Source: Desertimonas sp963786985 (GTDB taxonomy: Bacteria > Actinomycetota > Acidimicrobiia > Acidimicrobiales > Ilumatobacteraceae). From it: a stretch of 64,000 nucleotides of DNA. The notes under the pieces were generated by a model. The model saw only the letters and a list, made by a program, of their open reading frames with translations, was not told the DNA's origin and did not search any database. The position numbers and the translations under genes are program-made. This document shows, one piece after another, positions 36,699 to 46,100 of the stretch. Where the stretch lies: positions 120,442-184,441 of the forward strand of contig CAWBBL010000021.1 in NCBI GenBank assembly GCA_963786985.1. The letters run 5' to 3'. The stretch's first letter is position 1. Each line of letters starts with the position of its first letter.

Positions 36699-38618
36699 AT
36701 GACTGACACAACCCACGCCCCGGCCGGTGGCCAGACGTCGAGGGTGGGTGACGCGCAAATCCTGGATCGTGTGGTCGTTCGGTTCGCCGGCGACTCTGGC
36801 GACGGGATGCAGCTCACCGGCGACCGGTTCACGACGGTGTCCGCCCAGTACGGCAACGACCTGTCCACCCTGCCGGAGTTCCCGGCCGAGATTCGGGCCC
36901 CAGCCGGCAGCGTGCACGGCGTGTCGAGCTTCCAGGTGCACATCTCGGACCACCAGATCACGACCCCCGGCGACGAGCCCAACGTGCTCGTGGCGATGAA
37001 TCCGGCGGCACTGCGCGCCGACCTCGGGCGCCTCGAGATCGGCGGCACGCTGATCGTCAACGAGGACGCCTTCGAGGAGCGCAACCTGCTCAAGGCCGGC
37101 TATCACGGCCCCGGCGACACGTTCACCAACCCGCTGGACGACGGCAGCCTCGACAGCTACCGGGTGATCAAGGTGCCGATGACCAGCCTCACCAAGGAGG
37201 CCTCGGTGCCCCTCGGTGTCAAGCCGCGCGACGCCGAGCGGTCGAAGAACTTCTTCGCCCTCGGCCTGGTGTCGTGGATGTACACCCGCCCCACCGAACC
37301 AACGTTGGAGTGGATCGAACGGCGATTCGCGTCCAATGAACAGGTCGCCGCCGCCAACCGGGCGGCGTTCGTCGCCGGCTACAACTTCGGTGAGACCACC
37401 GAGGCGGTGGGGCATCGGTTCGAGGTCCGCCCGGCCCACCTCCCGGAGGGCGAGTACACCAGCGTCACCGGCAACACGGCGCTCGCCTGGGGAATCGTGG
37501 CCGGGGGACAGCTCGCCAAGCTCCCGGTGACGCTCGGCTCGTACCCGATCACCCCGGCGTCGGACATCCTCCACGAGCTGTCCAAGCACAAGCAGTTCGG
37601 CGTGCGCACCGTGCAGGCCGAAGACGAGATCGCCGCCGTCGGCATGGCCCTCGGGGCGGCGTTCGCCGGGCACCTCGGCGTCACGACGACGAGTGGTCCG
37701 GGCATGGCGTTGAAGTCCGAGACCGTCAGCTTGGCGGTGTCCTTGGAGCTGCCCCTGCTCATCGTCGACATCCAGCGCGGCGGCCCGTCCACCGGTCTCC
37801 CCACCAAGACAGAGGCCGCCGACCTGAACATGGCGGTGTTCGGCCGCCCGAGCGAGGCACCGCTTCCGGTCATCGCCGCGTCGAGCCCGGTCGACTGCTT
37901 CTCGGCAGCGATCGAGGCGATTCGCATCGCCGTGAAGTACCGCACGCCGGTGATCCTGCTGTCCGACGGATTCCTCGCCAACGGTTCCGAACCGTGGCGA
38001 CTGCCCGACATCGACTCGCTCCCCGACATCTCGGTGCCCTTCGCCACGGAGAAGAATCACATCAACGAGGAGGGTGCCGAGGAGTTCTGGCCGTACCTGC
38101 GCGACCCCGAGACACTGGCAAGGCCGTGGGCGATCCCGGGGACGCCCGGCCTGATGCACCGCATCGGCGGGATCGAGAAGCAGGACGGCAGCGGCAACAT
38201 CTCCTACGACCCGGAGAACCACCAACGGATGGTCGAGCTGCGCGCCGCCAAGATTGCCGGCATCACCCGCGACATCCCGCCCACGGCGATCGCCGGTGAC
38301 GTCGACGATGCCGACCTGCTGATCGTCAGCTGGGGATCGACGTGGGCGTCCGTCGACTCGGCGATCGAGCGGCGGCGCCGCGACGGGCGCAAGCTGGCGT
38401 GGATCCACCTCACGCACCTCAACCCGCTCCCGTCCGACGTCGGCGACATCGTCCGGCGGTATCCGAAGGTCCTCGTACCCGAACTGAACAGCGGCCAGCT
38501 GGCGCGGATCCTGCGGGCCAACTTCCTCGTCGACGTGCAGTCGGCGACGAAGATCAAGGGCTTGCCGTTCACGGCCCGGGAGATCGAAGAAGCGATCCAG
38601 AAGGAGCTCGCCCGATGA
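36699..38618 (+). CDS. korA: 2-oxoglutarate:ferredoxin oxidoreductase, fused gamma-alpha subunit
   Basis: 639 residues. The N-terminal gamma domain (VVVRFAGDSGDGMQLTGDRF, PEFPAEIRAPAGSVHGVSSFQVHIS) is fused to the alpha domain (LGSYPITPASDILHELSKHK, VQAEDEIAAVGMALGAAFAG, TTTSGPGMALKSE, DIQRGGPSTGLPTKTEAADL). This is the mycobacterial KorA arrangement, an oxygen-tolerant, CoA-dependent 2-oxoglutarate decarboxylase that reduces ferredoxin. It forms an operon with korB, 10 bases downstream. The family also includes pyruvate oxidoreductases; the Kor call rests on overall similarity and on the fused pair. Confidence 0.93.
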   Translation: MTDTTHAPAGGQTSRVGDAQILDRVVVRFAGDSGDGMQLTGDRFTTVSAQYGNDLSTLPEFPAEIRAPAGSVHGVSSFQVHISDHQITTPGDEPNVLVAMNPAALRADLGRLEIGGTLIVNEDAFEERNLLKAGYHGPGDTFTNPLDDGSLDSYRVIKVPMTSLTKEASVPLGVKPRDAERSKNFFALGLVSWMYTRPTEPTLEWIERRFASNEQVAAANRAAFVAGYNFGETTEAVGHRFEVRPAHLPEGEYTSVTGNTALAWGIVAGGQLAKLPVTLGSYPITPASDILHELSKHKQFGVRTVQAEDEIAAVGMALGAAFAGHLGVTTTSGPGMALKSETVSLAVSLELPLLIVDIQRGGPSTGLPTKTEAADLNMAVFGRPSEAPLPVIAASSPVDCFSAAIEAIRIAVKYRTPVILLSDGFLANGSEPWRLPDIDSLPDISVPFATEKNHINEEGAEEFWPYLRDPETLARPWAIPGTPGLMHRIGGIEKQDGSGNISYDPENHQRMVELRAAKIAGITRDIPPTAIAGDVDDADLLIVSWGSTWASVDSAIERRRRDGRKLAWIHLTHLNPLPSDVGDIVRRYPKVLVPELNSGQLARILRANFLVDVQSATKIKGLPFTAREIEEAIQKELAR

Positions 38619-38628
38619 GGGGGAACCG

Positions 38629-39654
38629 ATGACTGATGTAGCCGTGCCACTGACGAGCAAGAAGGACTGGTCGAGCGACCAGGAGGTGCGGTGGTGCCCG
38701 GGGTGTGGCGACTACGGCATCCTCCTCGCCGTCCAGCAGCTGATGCCCGAACTCGGCGTCGCCCCGGAGAACACCGTCTTCATCTCGGGGATCGGCTGTT
38801 CGAGCCGCTTCCCGTACTACATGAACACGTACGGGATGCACTCGATCCACGGGCGCGCCCCGGCGATCGCCACGGGCGTTGCGATCGCCCGACCGGACCT
38901 CGACGTGTGGGTGATCACCGGTGACGGCGACGGTCTGTCGATCGGTGGCAACCATCTGATCCACGCCCTGCGCCGCAACGTCAACCTGACGATCCTGCTG
39001 TTCAACAACCGGATCTACGGGCTCACCAAGGGTCAGTACTCACCGACCTCGGAAGTCGGCAAGGTCACCAAGTCGACACCGATGGGCTCCATCGACCCGC
39101 CGTTCAACCCGCTGGCGGTCGCCCTCGGTGCCGAGGCCAGCTTCGTTGCCCGCACCCACGACCTCGACCGCAAGCACATGATGGAGGTCTTCCGCGCCGC
39201 CCACGACCATCGCGGGGCGGCGTTCGTCGAGATCTTCCAGAACTGCAACGTGTTCAACGACGGTCAGTTCGAGGACATCATTCGCAAGCCAGTGCGCGAC
39301 GAGATGATGATCGACCTCGTCGATGGCGAGCCGATCCTGTTCGGCGACGAGCGCCAACGCGGCGTCACGATGGGAGCGGACGGGCAGCTGCGCCTCGTGG
39401 AGGTGGCCGAGGTCGGCCTCGACGCGATCCTGCGCCACGACGCCCAGCGCGCCGACCCCAGTCTCGCCTTTGCCCTCGCTCGACTGAGCACTGACGACCA
39501 CTCCCCCACGCCGTTCGGCATCTTCCGCCAGGTCGTGCGTCAGGAGTACGCGTCGGCGATCGGCAACCAGCTCGCCGCCGCTGCCGAGAAGAAGGGCCCT
39601 GGCGATCTCTCAGCGCTGATCCGCTCCAACGGCACCTGGAGCGTCTCCAACTGA
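38629..39654 (+). CDS. korB: 2-oxoglutarate:ferredoxin oxidoreductase, beta subunit
   Basis: 341 residues. The 4Fe-4S/TPP region begins with VRWCPGCGDYGILLAVQQLM and FISGIGCSSRFPYYMNTYGMH. The thiamine-diphosphate motif is VITGDGDGLSIGGNHLIHALRRN through FNNRIYGLTKGQYSPTSE. Ends with LSALIRSNGTWSVSN. Forms the catalytic unit with KorA. Reduced ferredoxin from this enzyme could supply the low-potential electrons needed by the corrinoid activator encoded at 20.4 kb; that link is inference. Confidence 0.95.
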   Translation: MTDVAVPLTSKKDWSSDQEVRWCPGCGDYGILLAVQQLMPELGVAPENTVFISGIGCSSRFPYYMNTYGMHSIHGRAPAIATGVAIARPDLDVWVITGDGDGLSIGGNHLIHALRRNVNLTILLFNNRIYGLTKGQYSPTSEVGKVTKSTPMGSIDPPFNPLAVALGAEASFVARTHDLDRKHMMEVFRAAHDHRGAAFVEIFQNCNVFNDGQFEDIIRKPVRDEMMIDLVDGEPILFGDERQRGVTMGADGQLRLVEVAEVGLDAILRHDAQRADPSLAFALARLSTDDHSPTPFGIFRQVVRQEYASAIGNQLAAAAEKKGPGDLSALIRSNGTWSVSN

Positions 39655-39729
39655 TCGGATCGGCCCCAGCGCGCCTTCCTCACGGGCCGGCGGTCCCGCT
39701 CGTAGCCGAGCGCTGAACCCTTAATCCGT

Positions 39730-39774
39730 GGCTCGACCGCGAGCCGCATGACATGATCGCTCGCCGCAGCGATC
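39730..39774. terminator. Two consecutive hairpins after korB
   Basis: GGCTCG/CGAGCC (39730-39745) and GATCGCT/AGCGATC (39755-39774) are short perfect inverted repeats in the 167-base gap after korB. There is no T tract, so intrinsic termination is only a possibility. The rest of the gap holds no gene. Confidence 0.4.
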
Positions 39775-39821
39775 ACCAAGCGCACCCCAGGGCGGGCCTG
39801 CGCGCGTAGAGAGGGTGCCGC

Positions 39822-42800
39822 ATGGGCGAGCGCGAGGAGGACCCCCGGGACGAGCGGCCTCCGGTCGACGTGCGCCTGCTGCGTCCACGGGACCTGATCG
39901 ATCTGCGCCTCGAAGCGCCCGGCTGCACGATCGAACCCACTGACGGCGGTGCCGAGCTCGTCGCCGGTCCCGAGGCATCCCTCGTCGTCCACTTCCCGCC
40001 CCAGCATCTCGGCGAGGAGGTCTGGCAGGCGGGCGCTCCGCCACCGCCGGTGGCACCTCCTACTCGACCGTCCGGCCACGTCGCCGCCGGGCCGACGCGA
40101 CTCGTCTACGCGGTGGCCGAGGGCACTCGCATCACCTACACGCTGGAAGGGGTGCTCGCGGCGCTCGTCGATCTCCCCCTGCGCGTCTCCCCGAACGCGA
40201 CCGCGGCCGGGGAGCCACCCGTGGAGGAACGCGGCCCCGAGCTCCCCGCCGACCTCGAGACGGCCATCGAAGCGCCGTACCGGCTGATCGTGTCGCCGAG
40301 CGTCCGCGGCGCGTTCCGGCACTCATCGCAACCCGTCGGGCCTCCCGACCGCGCCGAGCTGTGGCGCACCCGCCTGACGGTGAGGACGGACACGGGGTTC
40401 GACGACGAAGATGCCGACCAGCGCATCGTGCGCGCCCTGTGGAACCGCGACAGCGACCTTCCCCCGCAGGGCTTCGACCAATCGCTCGACAAGTTCGACC
40501 GTGACGCCATCGTCGCCCAGACCCACGGCGGCGACCCAGCCAACGCCGAGACACCGCTCGAGGTCAATGCTTTGCGACTCTCCAGCCTCGGCGCCTGGTT
40601 CGACTGGAAGCAGTCGTGGGAGCTCCCGGCGAACGTCGTCGACTACAAGCACCAGGCGTACATGGGCCGCGACGGATACGTGCGCGTCGCCTACCCGGGC
40701 ATCCTGTTCCCCTTCGGGCACCGCTGCCTGCTGCTGAAGATCACCGAGCGCGAGATCAAGCACCGTGACCGGCCCGTCGCCTACTTGTGGCAGCGGTTCT
40801 TCATCATCGTCCGCCAGCCCACGCGAACGTATCCGGGCGACCTCGACGACCCGTTCGGGCAGGTGACGATCAGCCCGCTGGTCACGCCGGACATCGACAG
40901 GCCTCCGCAGGACCAGCAGCCGTTCGTGCCCACACGCAACGGCGTCCCGTTCCCGTTCACGCTCACCACCCTCGATCGCGGCGGTGAGACGCGTAGCTGG
41001 GCGGCGCCGCTCGTGTTCGTGCAGGTCGTCGAGCACGGCTCCCAGGCGATCCTGCAGAGCCCGGAGAAGGCGTCGCCGACGTACTTCCCGGTACGGCAGA
41101 TCCAGGGCCGCGGGCAGACGCTCGCCGTCGCCAAGCCGGTGAAGGCCGGTGACACGTCGGTCGAGGTCAGCCACCTTGTCTTCGACGGCGAGATCGACCA
41201 CGACAACGTGACGTCGCGGCCGTTCCTCACCGAGATGCGAGGCATCGTGCCGTCGATGCGACATCTGTCGCCGCAGGCGCCCGCTGTCGACCTCGTCTAC
41301 GCCAAGCCGTACCTCGCCCACGGGCTGCCGCCACGCGCCCTCGACGCTGAGCCGGTGCCGGGCACGCCCAACGCCGGTGAGCTGATCCTCGCCCTCAAGA
41401 GCCCGCCGGCGGCCGTCGACTTCACCAAGGGCTCCGACCGCTCCGGTGGCTTCGTCGCCCCCAACCTGTCCGTCGAGGGCATCTCCCGCGCGCTCGGCGC
41501 GATCGGGGAGAGCGGCAACGCGCCGACGGCGTTCGATGCCGGCAAGTTCGACCCGGCCTCGTTCCTCTCGGGGGCGATGCCGAAGTTGTTCGGCCTGTTC
41601 AGCCTCCTCGAGCTGCTCGACGACGCTGGCTTCGACGAGGCGCCGGCCTTCGTGTCCGACGCCCTGGAACCTGTCACCAAACTGCTCACCGAGGCGCAGC
41701 GTCTGCGTGGAGCGATCGACGACGCGCAGGCGCGACTCGCGAAGGAGATCGCCGAGGCGGCCCACGACGGCGCCAAGGCCGTCGCCCAGCACGCCAAGGA
41801 CGAGCTCGATGCCCGCGCCGCCGACCTCGAGCCGCACCTCGACGCCTTGATCGCCGCGCTACCCGGGTTGCCCGGTACTGCCGGAGGCGTCAACGGCGCG
41901 GCCGCCACACTGCTGGGCAAGCTGCCGGCGCTGCTCGGCGCGCTCGCTGTGCCCGGACTTCCGGCCGCCGTGCGCTCCGACCTGGCGAAGCCGGTACAGG
42001 CGCTGACGACGCTCACCGACCTCGCCAAGGACGCCGCCGGCCTGACGCAGATGTTGGAGGGCGCGGCGGGCGGACAGGTCACGGCGCGGCTGCAGTGGCG
42101 GCCGCTGATCAAGTCGTGGGGGCTGCCGGGCATCCCCAACATCTTCAAGACCAAGGATGACCACGCCCTGCACATCGACGTCGAGGTGAGGGCCTCGGCG
42201 AGCGCGCCGCCGGCGGTCGACATTGTCGCCGAGATCGTCGACTTCGACCTCAACCTCATCGGCGACGGCGGCGGCGCGTTGATGCGGCTGATGTTCCGGC
42301 GCGTCGGCTTCCACGCCGGATCGGCCGGCAAGCCCGAGGTCGACGTCGTGTTCGGCGGCCTCGGATTCCTCGGACCGCTGTCGTTCGTCGACCGCTTGCG
42401 CGAGCTGATCCCGTTCGACGGCTTCTCCGACCCGCCCTATGTCGACATCGCCCCTGAGGGCGTGACCGCCGGGTTCGACCTCACCCTGCCCAACGTGACG
42501 ATCGGCGTGTTCAGTCTGGAGAACATCGCCTTCGGCGCCGACGCCCGCGTGCCGTTCCTCGGCGACGCGATGACGGTGGGCTTCTACTTCTGCTCCAAGG
42601 AAGCGCCGTTCCGGCTCACCGTGATGTGCATCGGCGGCGGCGGGTGGCTCGGCCTGCGGGCGTCGCCGAAGGGGCTGGTGCTGCTGGAGCTGGGGCTCGA
42701 GGCGTGCGCCTGCCTGTCGGTCGATCTCGGGGTGGCGTCGGGTTCGGTGTCGATCTCGGTCGGCGTGTACCTCCGACTCGAGGCCGACAAGGGGTTGTTC

Positions 42801-43103
42801 ACGGCGTACTTCCGGATCCGCGGCGAGGTCGACGTGCTCGGCCTGATCAGCGCCTCGATCACGCTCGAGCTGTCGCTGACGTACCACTTCGAGACGGGCA
42901 AGCTCATCGGCCGCGCCTCGCTCGTCGTCGAGATCGAGATCCTCTTCTTCTCGGCGTCCGTGGAGATCTCCGTCGAGCGCAAGCTCGCCGGCTCCAAGGG
43001 CGACCCGACCATGTACCAGGTCATGCCCCCGGACCCCGTCACGGGGATGAACGCCGACTGGGTCGAGTACTGCGGGGCCTTCGCCCCGGTGCCGGCGGCC
43101 TGA
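39822..43103 (+). CDS. Giant uncharacterised protein A (1093 residues), beta-rich C-terminal domain
   Basis: I do not recognise a named family. It is soluble: no signal peptide or membrane helix. Residues 1-560 are a mixed, Pro-rich beta region (RLIVSPSVRGAFRHSSQPVG, LYAKP-like segments). Residues about 606-680 form an Ala/Glu-rich coiled coil (QRLRGAIDDAQARLAKEIAE). From about 766 to the end runs a long series of alternating polar and hydrophobic strands (LSVDLGVASGSVSISVGVYL, LISASITLELSLTYHFETGK, SLVVEIEILFFSASVEISVE), as in an amphipathic sheet, barrel or lipid groove. GAGAGGG precedes ATG 39822. The gene is 13 bp from giant B, so they are cotranscribed. I vaguely recall similar C-termini in unnamed proteins of other phyla, but cannot verify. 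Confidence 0.85.
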   Translation: MGEREEDPRDERPPVDVRLLRPRDLIDLRLEAPGCTIEPTDGGAELVAGPEASLVVHFPPQHLGEEVWQAGAPPPPVAPPTRPSGHVAAGPTRLVYAVAEGTRITYTLEGVLAALVDLPLRVSPNATAAGEPPVEERGPELPADLETAIEAPYRLIVSPSVRGAFRHSSQPVGPPDRAELWRTRLTVRTDTGFDDEDADQRIVRALWNRDSDLPPQGFDQSLDKFDRDAIVAQTHGGDPANAETPLEVNALRLSSLGAWFDWKQSWELPANVVDYKHQAYMGRDGYVRVAYPGILFPFGHRCLLLKITEREIKHRDRPVAYLWQRFFIIVRQPTRTYPGDLDDPFGQVTISPLVTPDIDRPPQDQQPFVPTRNGVPFPFTLTTLDRGGETRSWAAPLVFVQVVEHGSQAILQSPEKASPTYFPVRQIQGRGQTLAVAKPVKAGDTSVEVSHLVFDGEIDHDNVTSRPFLTEMRGIVPSMRHLSPQAPAVDLVYAKPYLAHGLPPRALDAEPVPGTPNAGELILALKSPPAAVDFTKGSDRSGGFVAPNLSVEGISRALGAIGESGNAPTAFDAGKFDPASFLSGAMPKLFGLFSLLELLDDAGFDEAPAFVSDALEPVTKLLTEAQRLRGAIDDAQARLAKEIAEAAHDGAKAVAQHAKDELDARAADLEPHLDALIAALPGLPGTAGGVNGAAATLLGKLPALLGALAVPGLPAAVRSDLAKPVQALTTLTDLAKDAAGLTQMLEGAAGGQVTARLQWRPLIKSWGLPGIPNIFKTKDDHALHIDVEVRASASAPPAVDIVAEIVDFDLNLIGDGGGALMRLMFRRVGFHAGSAGKPEVDVVFGGLGFLGPLSFVDRLRELIPFDGFSDPPYVDIAPEGVTAGFDLTLPNVTIGVFSLENIAFGADARVPFLGDAMTVGFYFCSKEAPFRLTVMCIGGGGWLGLRASPKGLVLLELGLEACACLSVDLGVASGSVSISVGVYLRLEADKGLFTAYFRIRGEVDVLGLISASITLELSLTYHFETGKLIGRASLVVEIEILFFSASVEISVERKLAGSKGDPTMYQVMPPDPVTGMNADWVEYCGAFAPVPAA

Positions 43104-43116
43104 GGCAGGAGACACG

Positions 43117-46100
43117 ATGCCCACCACCGTCCTGGCGACCGCCCTCCCGCACTCGCTGGCCGACGACGCCCCGTTCCAGCTCACCGTCTTCGTGACTCAC
43201 AAGCTGATCGACGGCCCCGCCGAGGCGACGCTGGCGAACTTCCCCGCCGCTGCCGACTGGGTGACGACGCTGGCCGGTTGCACGCTGTCCCTGACGACCT
43301 CGCTGGACCCGAACGCGCTGCTTCCTCTGCGCATGGTCTCCGCACCCGACGCCGCCGCCTGGGTCGCCGTCCTGCCGCCGACTATCCCGGCCGGCGCCTT
43401 CCCGACGCCCAAGCTGTCCGACGAGACCTGGCGCACCAACCCGGCGAGCCGGATGAGCGACCACGCCGTCGATCTCCACGTCGCGGCCATGACCGCGGCA
43501 CCGACGCGGCGGCCCCGCCTCGCCGGCGATCCGGTCGCCGGCGGGCTGCTCCAGACGTTCGCCGGCCTCGACGAGGGTGGTCCCTTGCGGCGCCTGCTCG
43601 AGGGCGAGCCGGCCCGCCCGCGCCGCGCCCTCGAGGTTCAGGAGCAGCGGATGAGGGACGCCTTGACGACGATCGGTCCGCTCACCGAACGCGACGAGAC
43701 CGATCCCGAGCGGGGTCACGGTGGGGAGATCGAGCCACCGCCGCCGTACCAGTCGCGGATCACCGACGAGCCGTCGCCGGTGCAGGTGCTGCTCGACGAC
43801 CCGGAGGCGGACCACCGGGTCACCCGCCGGCTCGACGCACTCGTCGGGCAGGACCTCTCTGCCGACCCGCAGCTGCAATTGATCGTCGACGCCCACGCCA
43901 TGCGGCGCTACTACGAGCGCCCGGAGCAGCCGCAGCAGGTGGCGCGCCAGGAGCCCAACCCCGACGCCCCGCCGACGCCGCGGCCCGACCGTCCCGAGCA
44001 CGACTTCCACGCCAGGGTCGGGTCGTTCGGTGCGACGCCGGCCCTGCTCCGCCGCCTCGGCCTGGCGATCGACGTCGTGCTCGACGGGGTCGACGCCGCC
44101 GGCGCCCGGGCGGCGCTCGCCGGTGCGAACTGGGTGAGCATTACGGTCACGTCGCCCGCCGCCGACCTCGAAGTGCTGCCACCGCGGCGGACGGCTGTCG
44201 TCGTCGACGGTGATGTGTTCGCGGCGAGGTCGAGCAGCGCCTGGGTCGGCGGTGCCTTGCCGCTCGGCGAGGACGAGTGGGTCGTACTCGACGTCGATCC
44301 GGACGCGTCAGGGCTCAAGCTCGACCAGCACCTGCGCAACCTCGTCCGCCAGTACGCCAGCGAGGCCAACGGCGACCCGGCGACGTCTGCACCCGGCACG
44401 CTGCGCTCGACCGGATTCGCCCTCGCTCGCCGCGACCGCGCGGCACAGCTCCGCGGCCGGGTCCAGGAGGCCGAGAAGCTGGCCGCTGACGACGGCACGC
44501 GCGAGCTGCTGCTGGACGACCTCGTGCGCGGGATCCGGGTCGAGGTGTGGGACGACAGGACCAAGGAGTGGCACAGCTTGCACCGCCGCCTGGCGACGGT
44601 CACCGGCGAAGGGAACCCGCGCGTGTCCGTGTTGGAGGACGAGCCGGACATCGGGTTCCTGCAGCTGTCGGCGCTCAACCGCCCGCCCGCGAGCCCGACG
44701 AAGGGCTATTACCTCCACGAGGTCGTCGCCGGCTGGGACGGCTGGAGCCTGTCCGCCCCGCGGCCCGGACTGACGATCGTGCACGTCGAGCCGCCGGGCC
44801 CGGACGGCGCCACCGAGGCGGTCGTCGAGTCGCCGCCCGACGATCCGATCGAGGGCGCGCACACGACGGTGCGGGTCGAGCCGTCGTCGTTGCCGCGGTT
44901 GCGGTACGGGACGTCGTACAGCTTCCGGGTCCTCGCGGTGGACTTGGCGGGCAACTCGGTGCCGCAGGTGCCGCCCCGTCGCCGGCGCCCGATCACGCCC
45001 GACGGTCCCGCCGTGACGACTGCCCGCACGCACCTCGAGCGGCTTCGATCGCGTTACACCGAGCGCGATCTCGCGGGCGTTGCCGCAGCGCGACGCGAGG
45101 CCGTGATCGAACACCTGCGGACACCGGAGCGCGCCGTTGTCCGGCTGCCCGACGAGCTGCGCTCCGGCGACGCGCGCATCGACGCGACGCTCGCCGGTCT
45201 GGTTGCCCAGGCGGCCGGCGAGCAGCCCGTCGAGACCGCGGCGCAGCGAGCCTTCGACGACGTCGCCGCCGCCTCGCGCGTCCTTGCCGAGTCGCGCGAG
45301 ACCTTGCGCGTGCGGCCGCAGCTACGGATCGACCCCGACGAGTTCGCCCTGCTCACCCGCAACGACGACCTCCTGCTCCCCGACGAGCTGCGGCGACCGG
45401 CGCGGGTGACCGTCACCACTCCGCGCCCGTACCTGCGGTGGGAGCCGGTCCCAGCGCCGGCGCTCGTCGCCCGCCACGAGCTCGGCACGGGTGAGCAGCC
45501 CGCCGCTCTGGTGGTGCGCAGCGGCATTCCCGACGACACCGGTCCCGACACGCGGCCGACGTCCGAGCGGCACGTCGCGCCGCCCAAGGCGACGCAACTG
45601 GAGGCGGAGAACGCCGGCCGCTTCGACAAGGCCATCGGCACCGGGGACGCCGCCGAGATTCAGCGTCTCTACGCCGTCGCCTTGGCGGAGCGTGGCACGC
45701 TGCTCGACCAGTTTGCTCCCAGCACCACCGATCCGCTCACGCCCAGGGAGCAGCACGGGATCGCCCTCGTCGACCGACCAGGAGCGGACACTGGCTCGGA
45801 GCACCGGGCGACGCTGGCGGAGATCACGGCCGATCGCGGCCGGCCGATCGGCGAGGGCCAGTACGTCATCCACGACACCGAAGCACTGCGGCTGCCGTAT
45901 TTGCCAGACCCGTACGCCCAGGGTGTCTCGCTGGTCTTCTACGAGGCGGGCGCGCCGCACCTGTTGCCGGAGGCGCGTGCGTTGCAAGCGGTCACCGTGC
46001 CGTATCCGGGCGCGTGGCCCGAGCTACAGCCGTTGCGTCTCGTCGTCGAGGCGGGAAGCGAGCTCCGTGCCCGAGTCGAAGGACACGAGGTCTTCGTGAC